A DNA stretch of 64,000 nucleotides from Ricinus communis (Eukaryota; Streptophyta; Magnoliopsida; Malpighiales; Euphorbiaceae): positions 25,841,277 to 25,905,276 of the forward strand of contig NC_063259.1 of the NCBI RefSeq assembly GCF_019578655.1, in the 5' to 3' direction. Position 1 is the stretch's first letter; each line of letters opens with the position of its first letter. A program made the translations under genes and the position numbers. Below the pieces are notes generated by a model. It was not told the origin of the DNA, did no database searches, and saw only the letters and a list, made by a program, of their open reading frames with translations. Positions 33,645 to 45,580 of this stretch are shown piece after piece.

Positions 33645-35418
33645 ATGGCTAATGCTAGTGCTGGTTCCGGTGCTGGTGGTTCTGGTTCAAATTTTTCTGT
33701 TTTGCTTCAAAGTCAAAGAGGTGCTTGTGCTGCTTCTCAGCCTCTTGATGCTTTTTTCCTTTCTGGGTCTTCTCCTTCTTTCCTAGGTACTCTCTTTTCC
33801 ATCTCTCTAGTTATTAGCCTTTGTACTTGATTCTGTTTCCTGTTGCTTTTTGTGCTAGCAGAAATCTGGTATAGGTAACTTGTTGATTATGGGTTTTGTT
33901 GTTCTTGATCATGTTAAAAGTGCAACTGTTGATCGCAGCTTTGTAGCTGTTTTTATGTAAAGTCAATGTTTGTTAATCCTCCATTAAGCTATTGACGCTT
34001 TATGACAAAAAGGTCCGATTTTTTACGTAATTGCTATTAGGGTGGATGAATAAGGGAAGAAAAAGGTTATCATTTTATTTCCACAACTGAATTCAATATC
34101 TTGTTGGGACCTTTGATTGAACTTTGATATGCCTCTACTTTATTGGTATTAAGTTCTTTTCTTTCCTTTGATAGTGTTTTTTTTTTTTCAAAAAAAACAA
34201 AAGGAGGTTTTTGATTGAGACTCTGCTGTCCTTACCCTGTTACTTGATGCTGGGAATTGAGTTTCGAACTTGTGAAATGAGATCTTGCTAGTTTAGATGT
34301 GTATGATATTCATAAATCCAAAAAGAATTAGGACTGAACTGTGCAATAGATGGCTTTCCGTAAGCAATGGATGTAAACAGATGAAAAGTAAACAGATTGG
34401 GCATGTTAGAATGACTCATGTAAATGTTATGGAAGTGGAATTTAATTTGCATATTTGTTCTTGTGATGGTCAATATGGTCCTTTTAATCATGACATGCCT
34501 CTTCTTTAGGCTCAAGATCTATGGTGAGTTTTGAGGATGTTCATCAAGTAAATGGATCGACTCGGCCTTTTTTCAGCTCTTTTGATCATGAAGAGAATGC
34601 TGACGATGATTTGGATGAGTATTTTCATCAACCTGAAAAGAAGAGGAGACTTACTGTTGATCAAGTTCAGTTTCTTGAGAAAAGCTTTGAGGTTGAGAAC
34701 AAGCTTGAACCTGAAAGGAAACTCCAGCTTGCAAAGGACCTTGGCCTGCAACCTCGGCAGGTTGCGATATGGTTTCAGAATCGCCGAGCAAGGTGGAAGA
34801 CAAAACAGATGGAGAAGGATTATGATGTATTGCAAACTAGCTATAACAGTCTTAAGGCCGACTATGATGCCCTCCTCCAGGAAAAAGATAGACTAAAAGC
34901 TGAGGTGAATATTAAGAATTATATATTTTCTCTGCAGTTGTGGATTAGCATTGAAATCAGGCAAATTAACTTGTGTAATGATAAATTATTTTCAGGTTAA
35001 TCTCCTCACGGATAAGCTGCTTCTAAAAGAGAAGGAGAAAGTTAACTCAGAAGTGTCTGATAAAGACGCATTATCTCAAGAACTATCCAAGAAGCCAATT
35101 GGTGATTCGGCTTCTGAGGTTGAAGTATCCAAAGCATCAACTGTGGCCTTTAAACAGGAAGATATTAGCTCGGCCAAAAGTGATATATTTGATTCAGACA
35201 GCCCACATTACACTGATGGGGTTCATTCTTCACTCTTAGAGGCTGGTGATTCATCATATGTTTTTGAACCAGACCAATCGGATGTGTCACAAGATGAAGA
35301 AGATAATTTGAGCAAGAGCCTACTGCCTCCATATGTCTTTCCAAAGCTCGAAGAGGCTGATTACTCTGACCCGCCTGCAAGTTTTGAAGATCATGCCTTC
35401 TGGTGCTGGTCCTACTAA
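33645..35418 (+). CDS. HAT5: homeodomain-leucine zipper class I transcription factor, HAT5/ATHB1-like
   Basis: Three exons: 33645-33786, 34510-34904 and 34996-35418, 319 residues. The homeodomain spans about 91-146 ([19 protein letters not shown], then [23 protein letters not shown]) with the helix-3 residues WFQN-R intact. A leucine zipper follows directly at 147-190 (heptad L/Y residues in [20 protein letters not shown] and into exon 3, [15 protein letters not shown]). HD-ZIP I proteins bind CAATNATTG palindromes as dimers. The N-terminal [11 protein letters not shown] and acidic run before the homeodomain resemble the HAT5/ATHB1 subgroup. The C-terminus ends in an aromatic motif (FWCWSY), as in activating AHA motifs of class I members. 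The intron between the homeodomain exon and the zipper end is typical. Translation is probably affected by the uORF at 33420. Confidence 0.92.
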
Positions 35419-37690
35419 GTTAGTGTTGGTATATATATCTTTATTGTGTCTTGTCTTCTTTGTTTAAAAGCTTTATTGTGGGGTAAATTGCAAATAAGCA
35501 ATAAATCCAATGAACTGCAAACGAGTCTAAAATGTGATGTTATAATGGCTTTTCCGCCTCTGTAATCTTGAGTTTTTAGGAAGTTTTTAGAATTAAATGG
35601 AACTTCTCTGTACGGTTGTAATTAAATAATTTCTTTCCGTGAAGTAAGTTTGAAAAATTATGAAGTCCAAACAATTTTCAAGAAAATTGTTATATATCCT
35701 ACTAGTAAGAGTGTAATTGTACTTGTCATTGAGGTTACACGTTCGAGCTTGATTAGTTCTAAAACTTCAAAGCTTGAAATTTGATACGACCTCAGATGGA
35801 TTCAATGATATATTCAATATACTTAAACCTCAATTTGTCTCTTAATTACTTATAGAATAGTCTTTTACAGTCTCTAATTTAGTATATACTATAATGTGTA
35901 AAAGATATTATGCGATAGTAATAATAAAGCTCACGATCCTGTCGAGTATTATAAAATATAAATTCGATTGGCAAGGCTTGCCAAGCCTACTCGAATTTAA
36001 TTGGATTAATATTGAAGTTGTAAGTTAGCCGCATTCAGCTGTACCATTGCAGGACAGGTATGTTCAATTCATTAGTTGAGAATAAAACTGGCCAATAAAT
36101 TGCATTCCCGGATATTAAATTTATTGCTAAAATTCCAGAGAGTTTGTGTTGAGATCACAGCCACAGTAAGGAGCTGTTAAGGTTGTACATCAGGATAAAA
36201 GGTAAAAGAAGGAAGGATAGAAAATTGAGAGTAAAACGTAGAATTGGTTACAGGACAAAATGATGGTCAAATATAATGTTCCATTGGTAAGAAAATGACC
36301 TACCAGATGTTCTAATTTTTTTTCTTTTCTTTTGAGTGTTTGCTATAAATCGAGAAAATTTGGAAAATCACATTGCTATTTCAGCATCCTTATCTGAGAA
36401 TCAGTAAACCAGAAGCTTTTTTTTTTTGTTTTGTTTTGTTTTTGGCAGCAGAGCAGTTGCGTGGAGGCTAAAGTTTCATGGAGAAATGCCCACCATAACT
36501 AATGATTACGATGTTGAACATCACCACAAGGTAATTCCAGAGGGTCCCAATACTGACCCAAATGTTATAATAGATTGTTCCATTCATTCATTTAGATGGA
36601 GAAGGTTATTGTATACTCATCTTTAGGATTTCCAAAATAGAGACAGATGCCTCAGGAGTATTATATCATTCATTTATGCTTATTAGTTTTTGAATTTGAA
36701 GGATTAAATAATTTATATATTCAGAATATTGATTTTAAGCATTACAATCATTCTGGTAATCAAACTATCCACATGGAATCGGACGTTCGATCACTTCCCA
36801 ATCCATGCAACAGTGCGTGCTTGTTGAAATCCAGGGCAAATATTTAAGCAGGAGTGTCAACCAGATTAATGTGAAGTGAAGTGAAGTGAATCCACAAGGT
36901 TTGTAAACGTACTTCTCTGAAATTAGAAACAATTTCTGATTAAAGAGAAGAAATGGATCCATATTTTTCATACATATGGTAATAGAAGGGAAACTAAGTA
37001 TGTGTTTTGTTTAGAAATGGTTGGCAAAGTCAACTTGATTTCTGGTTAATGGTTCCATCATATGGAGTTGTACCACTTCAGTAAGACGGAAGTACGGACT
37101 AATATTTTTGATATGCGACGACTTCACATTAATATATATCATATTTTAAAATTCAAGCTTTTATTTAGATCATTTTATAAATACACACGAAACATTCAAG
37201 TTTTTGAATTTTTAAATAAATCATAGCATAAACATATTGGTTTTTAAACCTTAATTTCATGTATAAAATAAATAAATTATCTATGTATAAAACATTCAAA
37301 ATTGAATGTGTCACTAACTTGTACAAGGACCTCACTTTGTTTTTAAAATAAGGAATACAGTCACAACCCAGTAGAGAGTGGTCCTATGTAGCATTTTTAC
37401 TTTAAAAAAAATCACATAATTTATTAATATTGGTCAAATTTATTACAAATAAATAAACAAATATTTTTGTACTATTAAGCAGGAATTATTATATAAAATG
37501 AACTATTAATTTTCTTATTAGAGACTTCATAGGCTGTAGACACTTGAGCTAGGGTTCAGGTGACTATTTTTTTCTATTTTTTAAAAGGATTTTAATGTTG
37601 AGCCAATAAGAAACTGTCATGTAGCCTCTTATTCTCGAAGGAGAAGGCTCTAATTCTGCAAAGATTACCTACCGACAATCTAAAACCCAG
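35419..37690. other. intergenic downstream of HAT5-like gene
   Basis: No gene is supported. A short exon-like block at 36450-36530, bordered by a T-rich acceptor-like tract and an AAG-GTAATT donor-like site, has no recognised protein. Confidence 0.45.
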
Positions 37691-37691
37691 A

Positions 37692-38150
37692 CCAATGGGG
37701 TTTCAATAGAAGCCAGTCACGTGTACGGCGGCGATCGGGTTAAACAGGTAGCATCACTATCAAAAGTCCAAAAGACAGCGCGTCTCACTGAGCAAAATAG
37801 CTACCCCATTTCGGAATCTGTATGGGCCCCAACGACGTGGACGTAAAATGTCAACGTGGCGCTCGATCTGCAATTCTGATTGGCCGGGGTCAAAAGGCGC
37901 TTGGGCCATACCCACTCACATATTAATATTAGATACTAATATTAATATTTTATTTGTTTATTAATTTATACTTGTGTTAAATGCCTAATACAGATAAGCA
38001 TGGGAACGGGGACGTATATAAGTGGGACCCGATTATAAGGGAAGATGTGCCCATGACAGCGACTTCACGTATCCTTCCATGGTTTCTATTGCCATGATGT
38101 CACACGTGTACATTTTGTCTCTGTCTTTGGCCCCACACTCACGTGCTTTT
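37692..38150 (+). promoter_or_regulatory. ACGT-rich promoter-like island with no assigned gene
   Basis: At least eight ACGT cores (37719, 37835, 37841, 37854, 38012, 38067, 38104 and 38141), several as CACGTG or ACGTGG (G-box/ABRE type), plus a CCAAT at 37693 and a TATATAAG at 38015-38022. GC content is well above the flanks. Both neighbouring genes end toward this region (HAT5-like at 35418, NITR2-like at 39599), so neither should use it as a promoter. Confidence 0.45.
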
Positions 38151-38159
38151 CAGATGTTT

Positions 38160-39598
38160 TTGTCTTAATCCTATGTTTAGAAGCAATTTTGTTTATTTTT
38201 TATTTTCTTTACGATAATGTTTGGAAGCAATTTTGATGACAAGGAAAATGAGAGATTGGAAAATTGGACGATTGAAAATTAAAGAGATGAAAGTATCTTA
38301 AAAAAAGAAAATAATCTCAAAATGTCATTTTTTATTACAATAAGATTATTAATTATATCTCTTATTTTTATTGTTAAGGATACAATAATAAAAGAAATTT
38401 AAAATTATAGTATTCTCTTTTTATTTTCTCTTCAAATTTGGGAGGAAAATTTCAATGAAATTCATGTACTTTTTTACATTATATTCCTCTAATATTTATT
38501 CTTCTTATTTTCTGAATAATTTTTAGTGAATTTTTCTGTTTGATTCAGAGGGACAAACATGAAGCATTTCTATATATAATCCATTAATGCTTATTCTCCT
38601 AAACTATACCAATATCTTCACGGCGGAAATAGAAAGCATATCACCGGCTTCATAGTCATGAAAATTCATAAAAGTTAGCTTTTATGGAAATTCGATTAAA
38701 AATATAATATAAATATATAACTTATAATAACAAAAAAATTGTTTTTATTATATTATAATGGAATGCATGTTTGTATTTTAATAAAATGGTATATATGTAT
38801 TTAACATGATAAAAAGATTCTTATAATAATAAATTTACTAAAAGAATAGGGGATGGGGAATCTTTTATGTTAAGTTGGTCTCCACTCTAATCCTTTAGCC
38901 ATTCGCGAAAGAAAGCTATTTTTGATGTGCATATAACACAATTCGTAGATGTTTTCATTCTGATCAAATCGCCTTTTTGTAATCAAGTTTACTGAAAGAA
39001 GAATGATTGATGTGCATACATAGTCCGTTTAGGTGTAGTAATTAACAATAGTTATACAAACTGTTTTGGGCGATGCCATCTTAAATATAAAGGTTTTTAA
39101 GTTGATGGGTGCTACAAGGTTGATTGCATTGCAAGTTATATGGTAATCAACTTCATATTAGCCACTCTTCTTTTGGTAATGTCTTTCATCGAATGTCCAC
39201 GACCAAATATATTTGGAACCCATCTTATCATAAGTTATCAGTGTTAGGGAATTTGATATTAAAATATTAACCATGTTATTCATAAGGTACTAAAAGAAAA
39301 GGACGAAACCTTTTTGGGCATCTTTTTAAGAAAAAAAAAAAACTGTATTCCCTAGTATATAAGAAATTGAGAAGTCATTGGTGCCACTCTTCCGAGAGAG
39401 ACACTAAGATGAATGAATCATGATTGATGATGGGGAACTTCTTTACAATCTTAGCAACGAACCAAGCAGCAGGAACAACAACATAAGAAGGAAGACACCA
39501 TGAGAAAGCTCAGACGAGCTTATTTTCCATTGGCGGATAAAATGTTCGCCTTGGAGGTGATTTCATTGGCAGTCGATGACATATTCACATAGGGATAT
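38160..39598. other. intergenic, AT-rich
   Basis: A short direct duplication (ATGTTTAGAAGCAATTTTG near 38173 and ATGTTTGGAAGCAATTTTG near 38217) is visible. No gene is supported. Confidence 0.45.
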
Positions 39599-42488
39599 TT
39601 AGAATTTGAATCTGTCCTTCATGTAACAAACTATCTCTTGCTGCAATATATTTTTGAACAAAAACATTAAGCAAACCAGCAATCTGAGTTACTAATATAA
39701 AACTGCATTTCGTATAACACTATTAGAGAAGGTAAATTAGAGCCGATCAAGAAGAGTGGCCTAACTCGTATTTTTGTTTCTCCAAACTAGAGAAATTCTA
39801 TATTCAATTCTTTATATAATATAAAATATATAGAGAACCCGTTTTAATTTAGTTTATAATTCTATCTAATTTTCTTTTTATTGTTAAGCCAATTGAATAT
39901 TTCGGAACCAAGATTAATTTATAAAACCCTAATTAATCACTTTCGAGCCAATCTCAAATTAAACATAAAGACAAGGTCCCCGAGCAATATGTATAGATCT
40001 AAGTGCGGAAAATCATTCAAATTGTGTCAGAAAATATTTTAAATGCGTGGGCAAATATGAACTTTAAATATGGGACAAGTATAAAGAAGGGTAAAGGGTC
40101 AATTTGCTCATAAATTTATGTTTGAGGGTTAAATTCATTCAATTTAAATATATTTAGTAAATAATTTTTTAGATTTGCGTCTAAGGGTTCTAATTTGATT
40201 TTCTTAATAAATAAGTTTATTATTTATTATTTTTTAGTCTATTAAATTTAAATTTTATCAAATACGCTCTCATTCAGCGCATTATTAGATATTATATCAA
40301 TAAATTAATAAAATATATATTATTTTTTATTTTTATAATTAGTTAGAATCTAAAAATTTAATGTTATTTTATTTTTTAAAAATTTAAATTAGATATATCT
40401 AAATTTTTTAATATAAATTAAAAGGGATAAATTGAATGCTTGTCCCGTAAATAATTAATTAGAAAGTTCTTCTTTGCTATATGGGAAAAGTAAAAGGACT
40501 TTTGGAGGCAAGTATACCCCTATTTACCCTATATCTCTCCCTGTCCTCATCATTATCCACTAGCAGTATAAAGTTAATTATTTTTTAATATTAAATATGA
40601 GGGAATTGTTACCATTTGCCATTGCTTATTAGGCCTCCAACGAGTAAAAATAAATAAAAAAATTAAGAAAAGCTTCTTCTGTGATATCAATTTTGGAGGT
40701 GAAGGAAGGAGAGGTACTCACAATCAAACAAAGGATAATGCATCCAGCAGCGCCTGGGAACAAAGCGTACCAAAAGTTTAAGTGGTGAAGCTTTACTCCA
40801 TCAATGAACAGAAGTGGCAAGCTTGCAGCTAGGCGTTGGTTCATGAACAACTTGCATGAATTAGAATTGGATCTTGGAATTAAGTCCCAGAGTGTGAAAC
40901 TAGAAATACCAGAAGTTCTGAATGGCTACCTGGAGGGTGTGTAGAACGTGTAGAGATCATGAAAGCTATTGATGCAGCAAGGGCAGCACTCCTAGCAAAC
41001 CAACCGGGACCACATATTGAGAAGGCAAGAACACCAATGGCTGCACAACCAATCTGAGCCATGAACATGTTGTACTTCTGCAGTGTAGTACGCCAGTAGG
41101 TAACTTGGAAATTTTCATGAAATCAGGGCAAAAATACCAATTCAGTTAACAAGCAACAACCAATTTTTATTTTTACTTTTTCTCTGTTCCATGTTGCTAG
41201 AAGTTCCCTGAAAAAAGAATATGGCTTCTAAGAATCGAACCACGATTTGATGCCAATATCAAATGTCATTTCGCAAATGGACTCAGCCTAAATGGATAGA
41301 GGTAAGAATTAGCCTGCTATAAGCGACGCACAAGGCCAACTTGTCTCGTGGGAACAGCTTTTAGTATCAACTTGTCTCGTGCGAACAACTTCTTTTTTCT
41401 TATATATATTTTTTTTTTCCTCAACCTCTATTCTCTCTATGCTACCATAGCATCAGACTGGCATCGCCAGAACCCCTCTGGCATTGCTCTAATATTTTCC
41501 GTTTATCCTAAAGGAACCCAACTTGGAGACCACGCACCATCAGTCCTGTGCTACGAGATAAGTACTCAAATATTGAGCTACTAATGACTAACCCAATGGC
41601 ACTATAAATACTGACTGGATTCATTTCCACAGACGACCCTATGCTATAGAAACAAAGGATGATTTCCGTTAAAAGGGCATTGTGCACTAAAACTACTTGA
41701 TCAAGTTCAATGTTGGGAGGGATTTATGCAAATACAAAATCAACAATGTCCAGTATAGGTGCCCTAAATTAAAGAACCTCGAATTAAAATTAGGAATTAA
41801 GAATGTGTACCGACTTTAAGCTACAATGATAGACCAAAATTTGGGAAACGCCATTAACCATTAGGCAGAGAAGTTATGAAGAGAAAATGCAGATAAAAAG
41901 AGAACAAGGATGATACCTGGGCAGCAGGGGAGGAAGGAGTGGCAAAGAGGACAGCACAAACAGCACCTAATGGAGCAATTGTCATTGAAATTCCTTTTGG
42001 CGCCAGTATTTGATCAATCCTACCTAATATTGCCATTGCCGCAAATGCACCTGCCCCATTTATTTATATGCCAATATTTTAGAAAAATGACACATTTAAA
42101 AAAAGGAAAAAACAAAAAAAGAAAGAAGGTTCTTTCTTTCTTTCTTTAATCTTTATCACAAACCTGCAGAGGGCCAGAAGATGTCGCTGAAAGAAGGTGC
42201 AGAAGAAGAAGTCTTTTCTGGCATCCAAGAACCCCAGAAAGGTGCAGCCACGTTACTTGATGAAGCCACAACAGCAGTTCTTCCATTGCTACTCCTCTTT
42301 CTGTCTTGAAAAGAACTGAACCCAACAGATTTCTGTAATACCTTCTTCTTGAAATCAAGAAATGAAGAAGACGCACCCAATATTGGAGAGAATCTCAGAG
42401 ATGTAAATTTCGGCGATGGGATTGGCAGTAATGTCGGAGTCATAAAACACTTGTGCTGATAATAATTAGCTGCGACCTGCATACCCAT
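39599..42488 (-). CDS. NITR2: HPP family plastid envelope nitrite transporter, NITR2-like
   Basis: Five exons on the minus strand: 42488-42164, 42050-41917, 41077-40930, 40828-40722 and 39640-39599, giving 251 residues. Residues 1-75 are Ser- and basic-rich, a chloroplast transit peptide. The HPP domain follows in hydrophobic segments: AFAAMAILGRIDQILAPKGISMTIAPLGAVCAVLFATPSSPAAQ, then IGCAAIGVLAFSICGPGWFARSAALAASIAFMISTRSTHPPAAS (with the HPP signature) and LNFWYALFPGAAGCIILCLI. Arabidopsis NITR2;1 and NITR2;2 are inner-envelope nitrite transporters that supply plastid nitrite reductase. The last exon is only 42 bases (QEIVCYMKDRFKF, stop) behind a 1081-base intron; acceptor TTGCAG, phase and the usual C-terminal sequence support it. 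Without it the frame would run into the intron. No disruption is seen. Confidence 0.88.
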
Positions 42489-45400
42489 TTGGAATTAGAT
42501 TCGCTAAGATCTCTCTCTCTTTCCTTAGACTAGATTCTGATTGGATGCAGTCTCATTCGCTGTACAAAATGTTCTTCTGTTTCTATATTGTATATTCTGT
42601 TAAAAAATGCGAAGTGTATATATATAATACTGTGCACACAGAAAGAAGAAAGAAATGGAGAGAGGGTGGAGGTGAGCGTTTGGACTTTGAAGAGGTTGAA
42701 AGGGCAAATTGGATAAGGGACATCCCCACCCTTCTTCTCCACTAATTTTCTACAAATTCTACCTCTGTTTGTTTATGCCCGCCGCTCTTTCTTTCTCTCC
42801 TTTTCACTTTTCTTGGAAGATTGTTATTATTTGACATGAAATTTGCAGCTTACAGGGCAATTAGCAGATATTCATTCCTTTTCCAATAAGGCTTTTTTTA
42901 CCCAACCAAATATTATTTTTTACTCTTAATTAAAAATTAATACATTTTGTATTTTAGTATGCTGGCTCACCAAATCCAAATTATGATATGAGCTTACTCA
43001 TACGTACTATTAACTATTTTTGTCCCACCATAAAATCAGGCTCCGCATGTCTATTAAAATCAATAAAGCCAAAAACAAATTACACCCAACTCAGGGACAT
43101 CATTTTATCATTGATTTCGAATACCCATTTTTATCAAAATACAAAGAAATTTTAGTATAATAAATAAAATATAACAAAAAAATTATATATTATACTAGAT
43201 TTAAAGAGTAAATTTGCATAAAACTAAATCTAACCAATGATTGTTTAATAAAAATTCAGATAAAAAAGACTTTTAGTATGTAATTACAAAATAAAAAAAA
43301 TTAAATACTAAAAGGTAAGTAATATAATATGAAATATACATGAATATATAGTAATTATCTTAACTTTGATGGTTTTCATGTCTTTTCTATTATTTGCATA
43401 TTGATAAATTATATATAATTATTATTTTATTTTTTGCGTCAAATATTTTATTTTTATATTTCTTTTGGTGTACATATCTAGATTTAATTTATAACAATAA
43501 CAGGTAAAATTCTTACGGATAGCAAAACACTCCCTTAAGAGTTTTTAACGTAGCTGCATATCTAATATTCGAACTCGAAACTTTAGTTAAAATAGAAAAG
43601 ACTTTTACTATCTTATTTGCACGCTTTTAAATTTATTTTTATATTTTTTTTGACTTTTGAAGAGAAAAAGAAAATAATTAACCATATTTAATTAAATCAA
43701 TTGACGATTTTACGATGAGATCTCCCTTTTTATTTTTATTTCGTTCAGTAGAGAAAATACATGTGGAAGGAGAATTTTAAGTAATTTATAAGGAATAGGA
43801 TTATGATGGAGAAAGAAAGGTTAGAAAATACAAAATCTCGATAAGTGATGATCCTTAAATAGGGGCAGTCGAAAAGCTAAAAAGGATAAGGAGGAGGCAG
43901 GTGATGCCTTTATTTTACATCTAATGAGCTCGTAACCATTATAACAAAGATTAAAAAAGGCAAAAAAGAAACATTTTAGATTATCAGTCACCAATAATCA
44001 TAATGCAAAGACGAATAGTTTATGTATAGTGGGTAAACTGAAGTTTGTGTCTAATATAGACACCTAGAAGAAAACTGTTTCGAAAGGGTCAGGGACTTTG
44101 AGAAAAGCAGCTTCCGAACTAACACTTATAGCTGTTTTCTTTTTAATTGTTTTTGGAATTAGATGGGAGTTCATTTCATCAAGTTGGGGGCAATTCTCCT
44201 TTCGCTCTTTTCATGGTATTCAAGTGTTTTTGAATATGTCTGTCTGTCTTAGGCAATTTGGGCCAATTTAGAGCTCATCTAATCATTTGTTTGCAATTGA
44301 ATAGATTTAAATACAATGCAAGTTTTATATAAAGATAGAGAATATCATTAAACAACTGGAACCCTAAAAGTTTTGTGCGAATATCCTACCGCATATTTTG
44401 CCTCATCCAACGCAACCCTCCTCCAGCTCCCTGTGGTCCCTGTCCTTCCAACACTTGCTTACACCAATACAACTCATTTTCTAGCATTTTCCTTTTGGAT
44501 TGACGGTATACAAGAATTAAAAAAATTATTAGATATATATCATAATTAAATTATTAGTCTAAATATTAATAATTGATAAATATTTTATATTTAAAATTAA
44601 TAAATATATATCGATTTATTATATGTCAGAATATATATTAAATATTATTAAACTTAGATAATAATTCTTATTATCAGTCTTTTACTATAATATTTTGCAA
44701 AATAAGCGGTGGTCTGATTATGATGTTTCTCTAGGTAGACTAGAGCACACATCATAATAGAGTTGTATCAGCTGCGATTGCGGCTGCTCCGCCGCTGCCA
44801 TCATCTCCACCTCCTCCAGTTTCATGGGCTTTATGTAATTAATAGTAATATTGATATTAACCGGGTTAGGCGTATTGACCCAGTTGGGTTTGATTGTTAC
44901 AAAAATTATTAACAATAACTAATAAATGGCTCGATTTGTGCATAAATCACGACGTAGGGAAGAATTTCCATAAAATTAAGCTAAGGGCCACCATTTCAAA
45001 AGTTTCTGAACCGTTTCAAATATGCAATTCTATGGGCTAATCCTCAGCCCACTTTTCAAATTGAAATAGGAAAAGAAAAGCCCATTTTCCCTTAGAGCAG
45101 ATGATGTGCCAGGATTTTAATAGGCCTAAAGAAAAACAGAGACTAATTGCAAAAGCGGTCTTACAATTACGTTGTTACAAAATAAAGAGAAAATTACATA
45201 GAATCCGTCATTTTTTCCATCTTTTACTTTTATACGCAGGGATTTAATTTTTTATATTTATATTTCTTTTTATGCTAATATGGTGTTATCAGTTTTTTTC
45301 TTTTGCCTTTTAATGCTTTTCTGAATCTAATACTCTCTTGTCCTATGATTTCTTCTTACAATATTTTCTGATTTTCTTGAAATTTTTCTCATTCTTTTTC

Positions 45401-45580
45401 TTTTCTTTATTTTTTTTTAACTTTCCAATATTGCTTGAAAATTGATAATTAAATTATTCATGCAAGTAGTTTTTTTTTTTTTTCAATTTTGGGTTGTGTA
45501 ACTCTCATTTTCAATTTAATTCACAGACTTATTAGAAATTTAATTTTTTCTTCTTCTACTGCCGGTAGCGTTATAGGTAA
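42489..45580. other. intergenic, AT-rich
   Basis: NITR2 promoter side, then low-complexity DNA. A GC-richer patch at about 44740-44830 encodes on the minus strand a frame with MKLEEVEMMAAAEQPQSQLIQLYYDVCSS, possibly an exon fragment, but no partner exons are found. Confidence 0.45.

Noticed and set aside
41220..41290. tRNA- or SINE-like B-box (GGTTCGATTC on the minus strand) in a NITR2 intron
   Set aside because: No matching A box, cloverleaf or poly-A/T tail could be drawn; one box alone is not enough.
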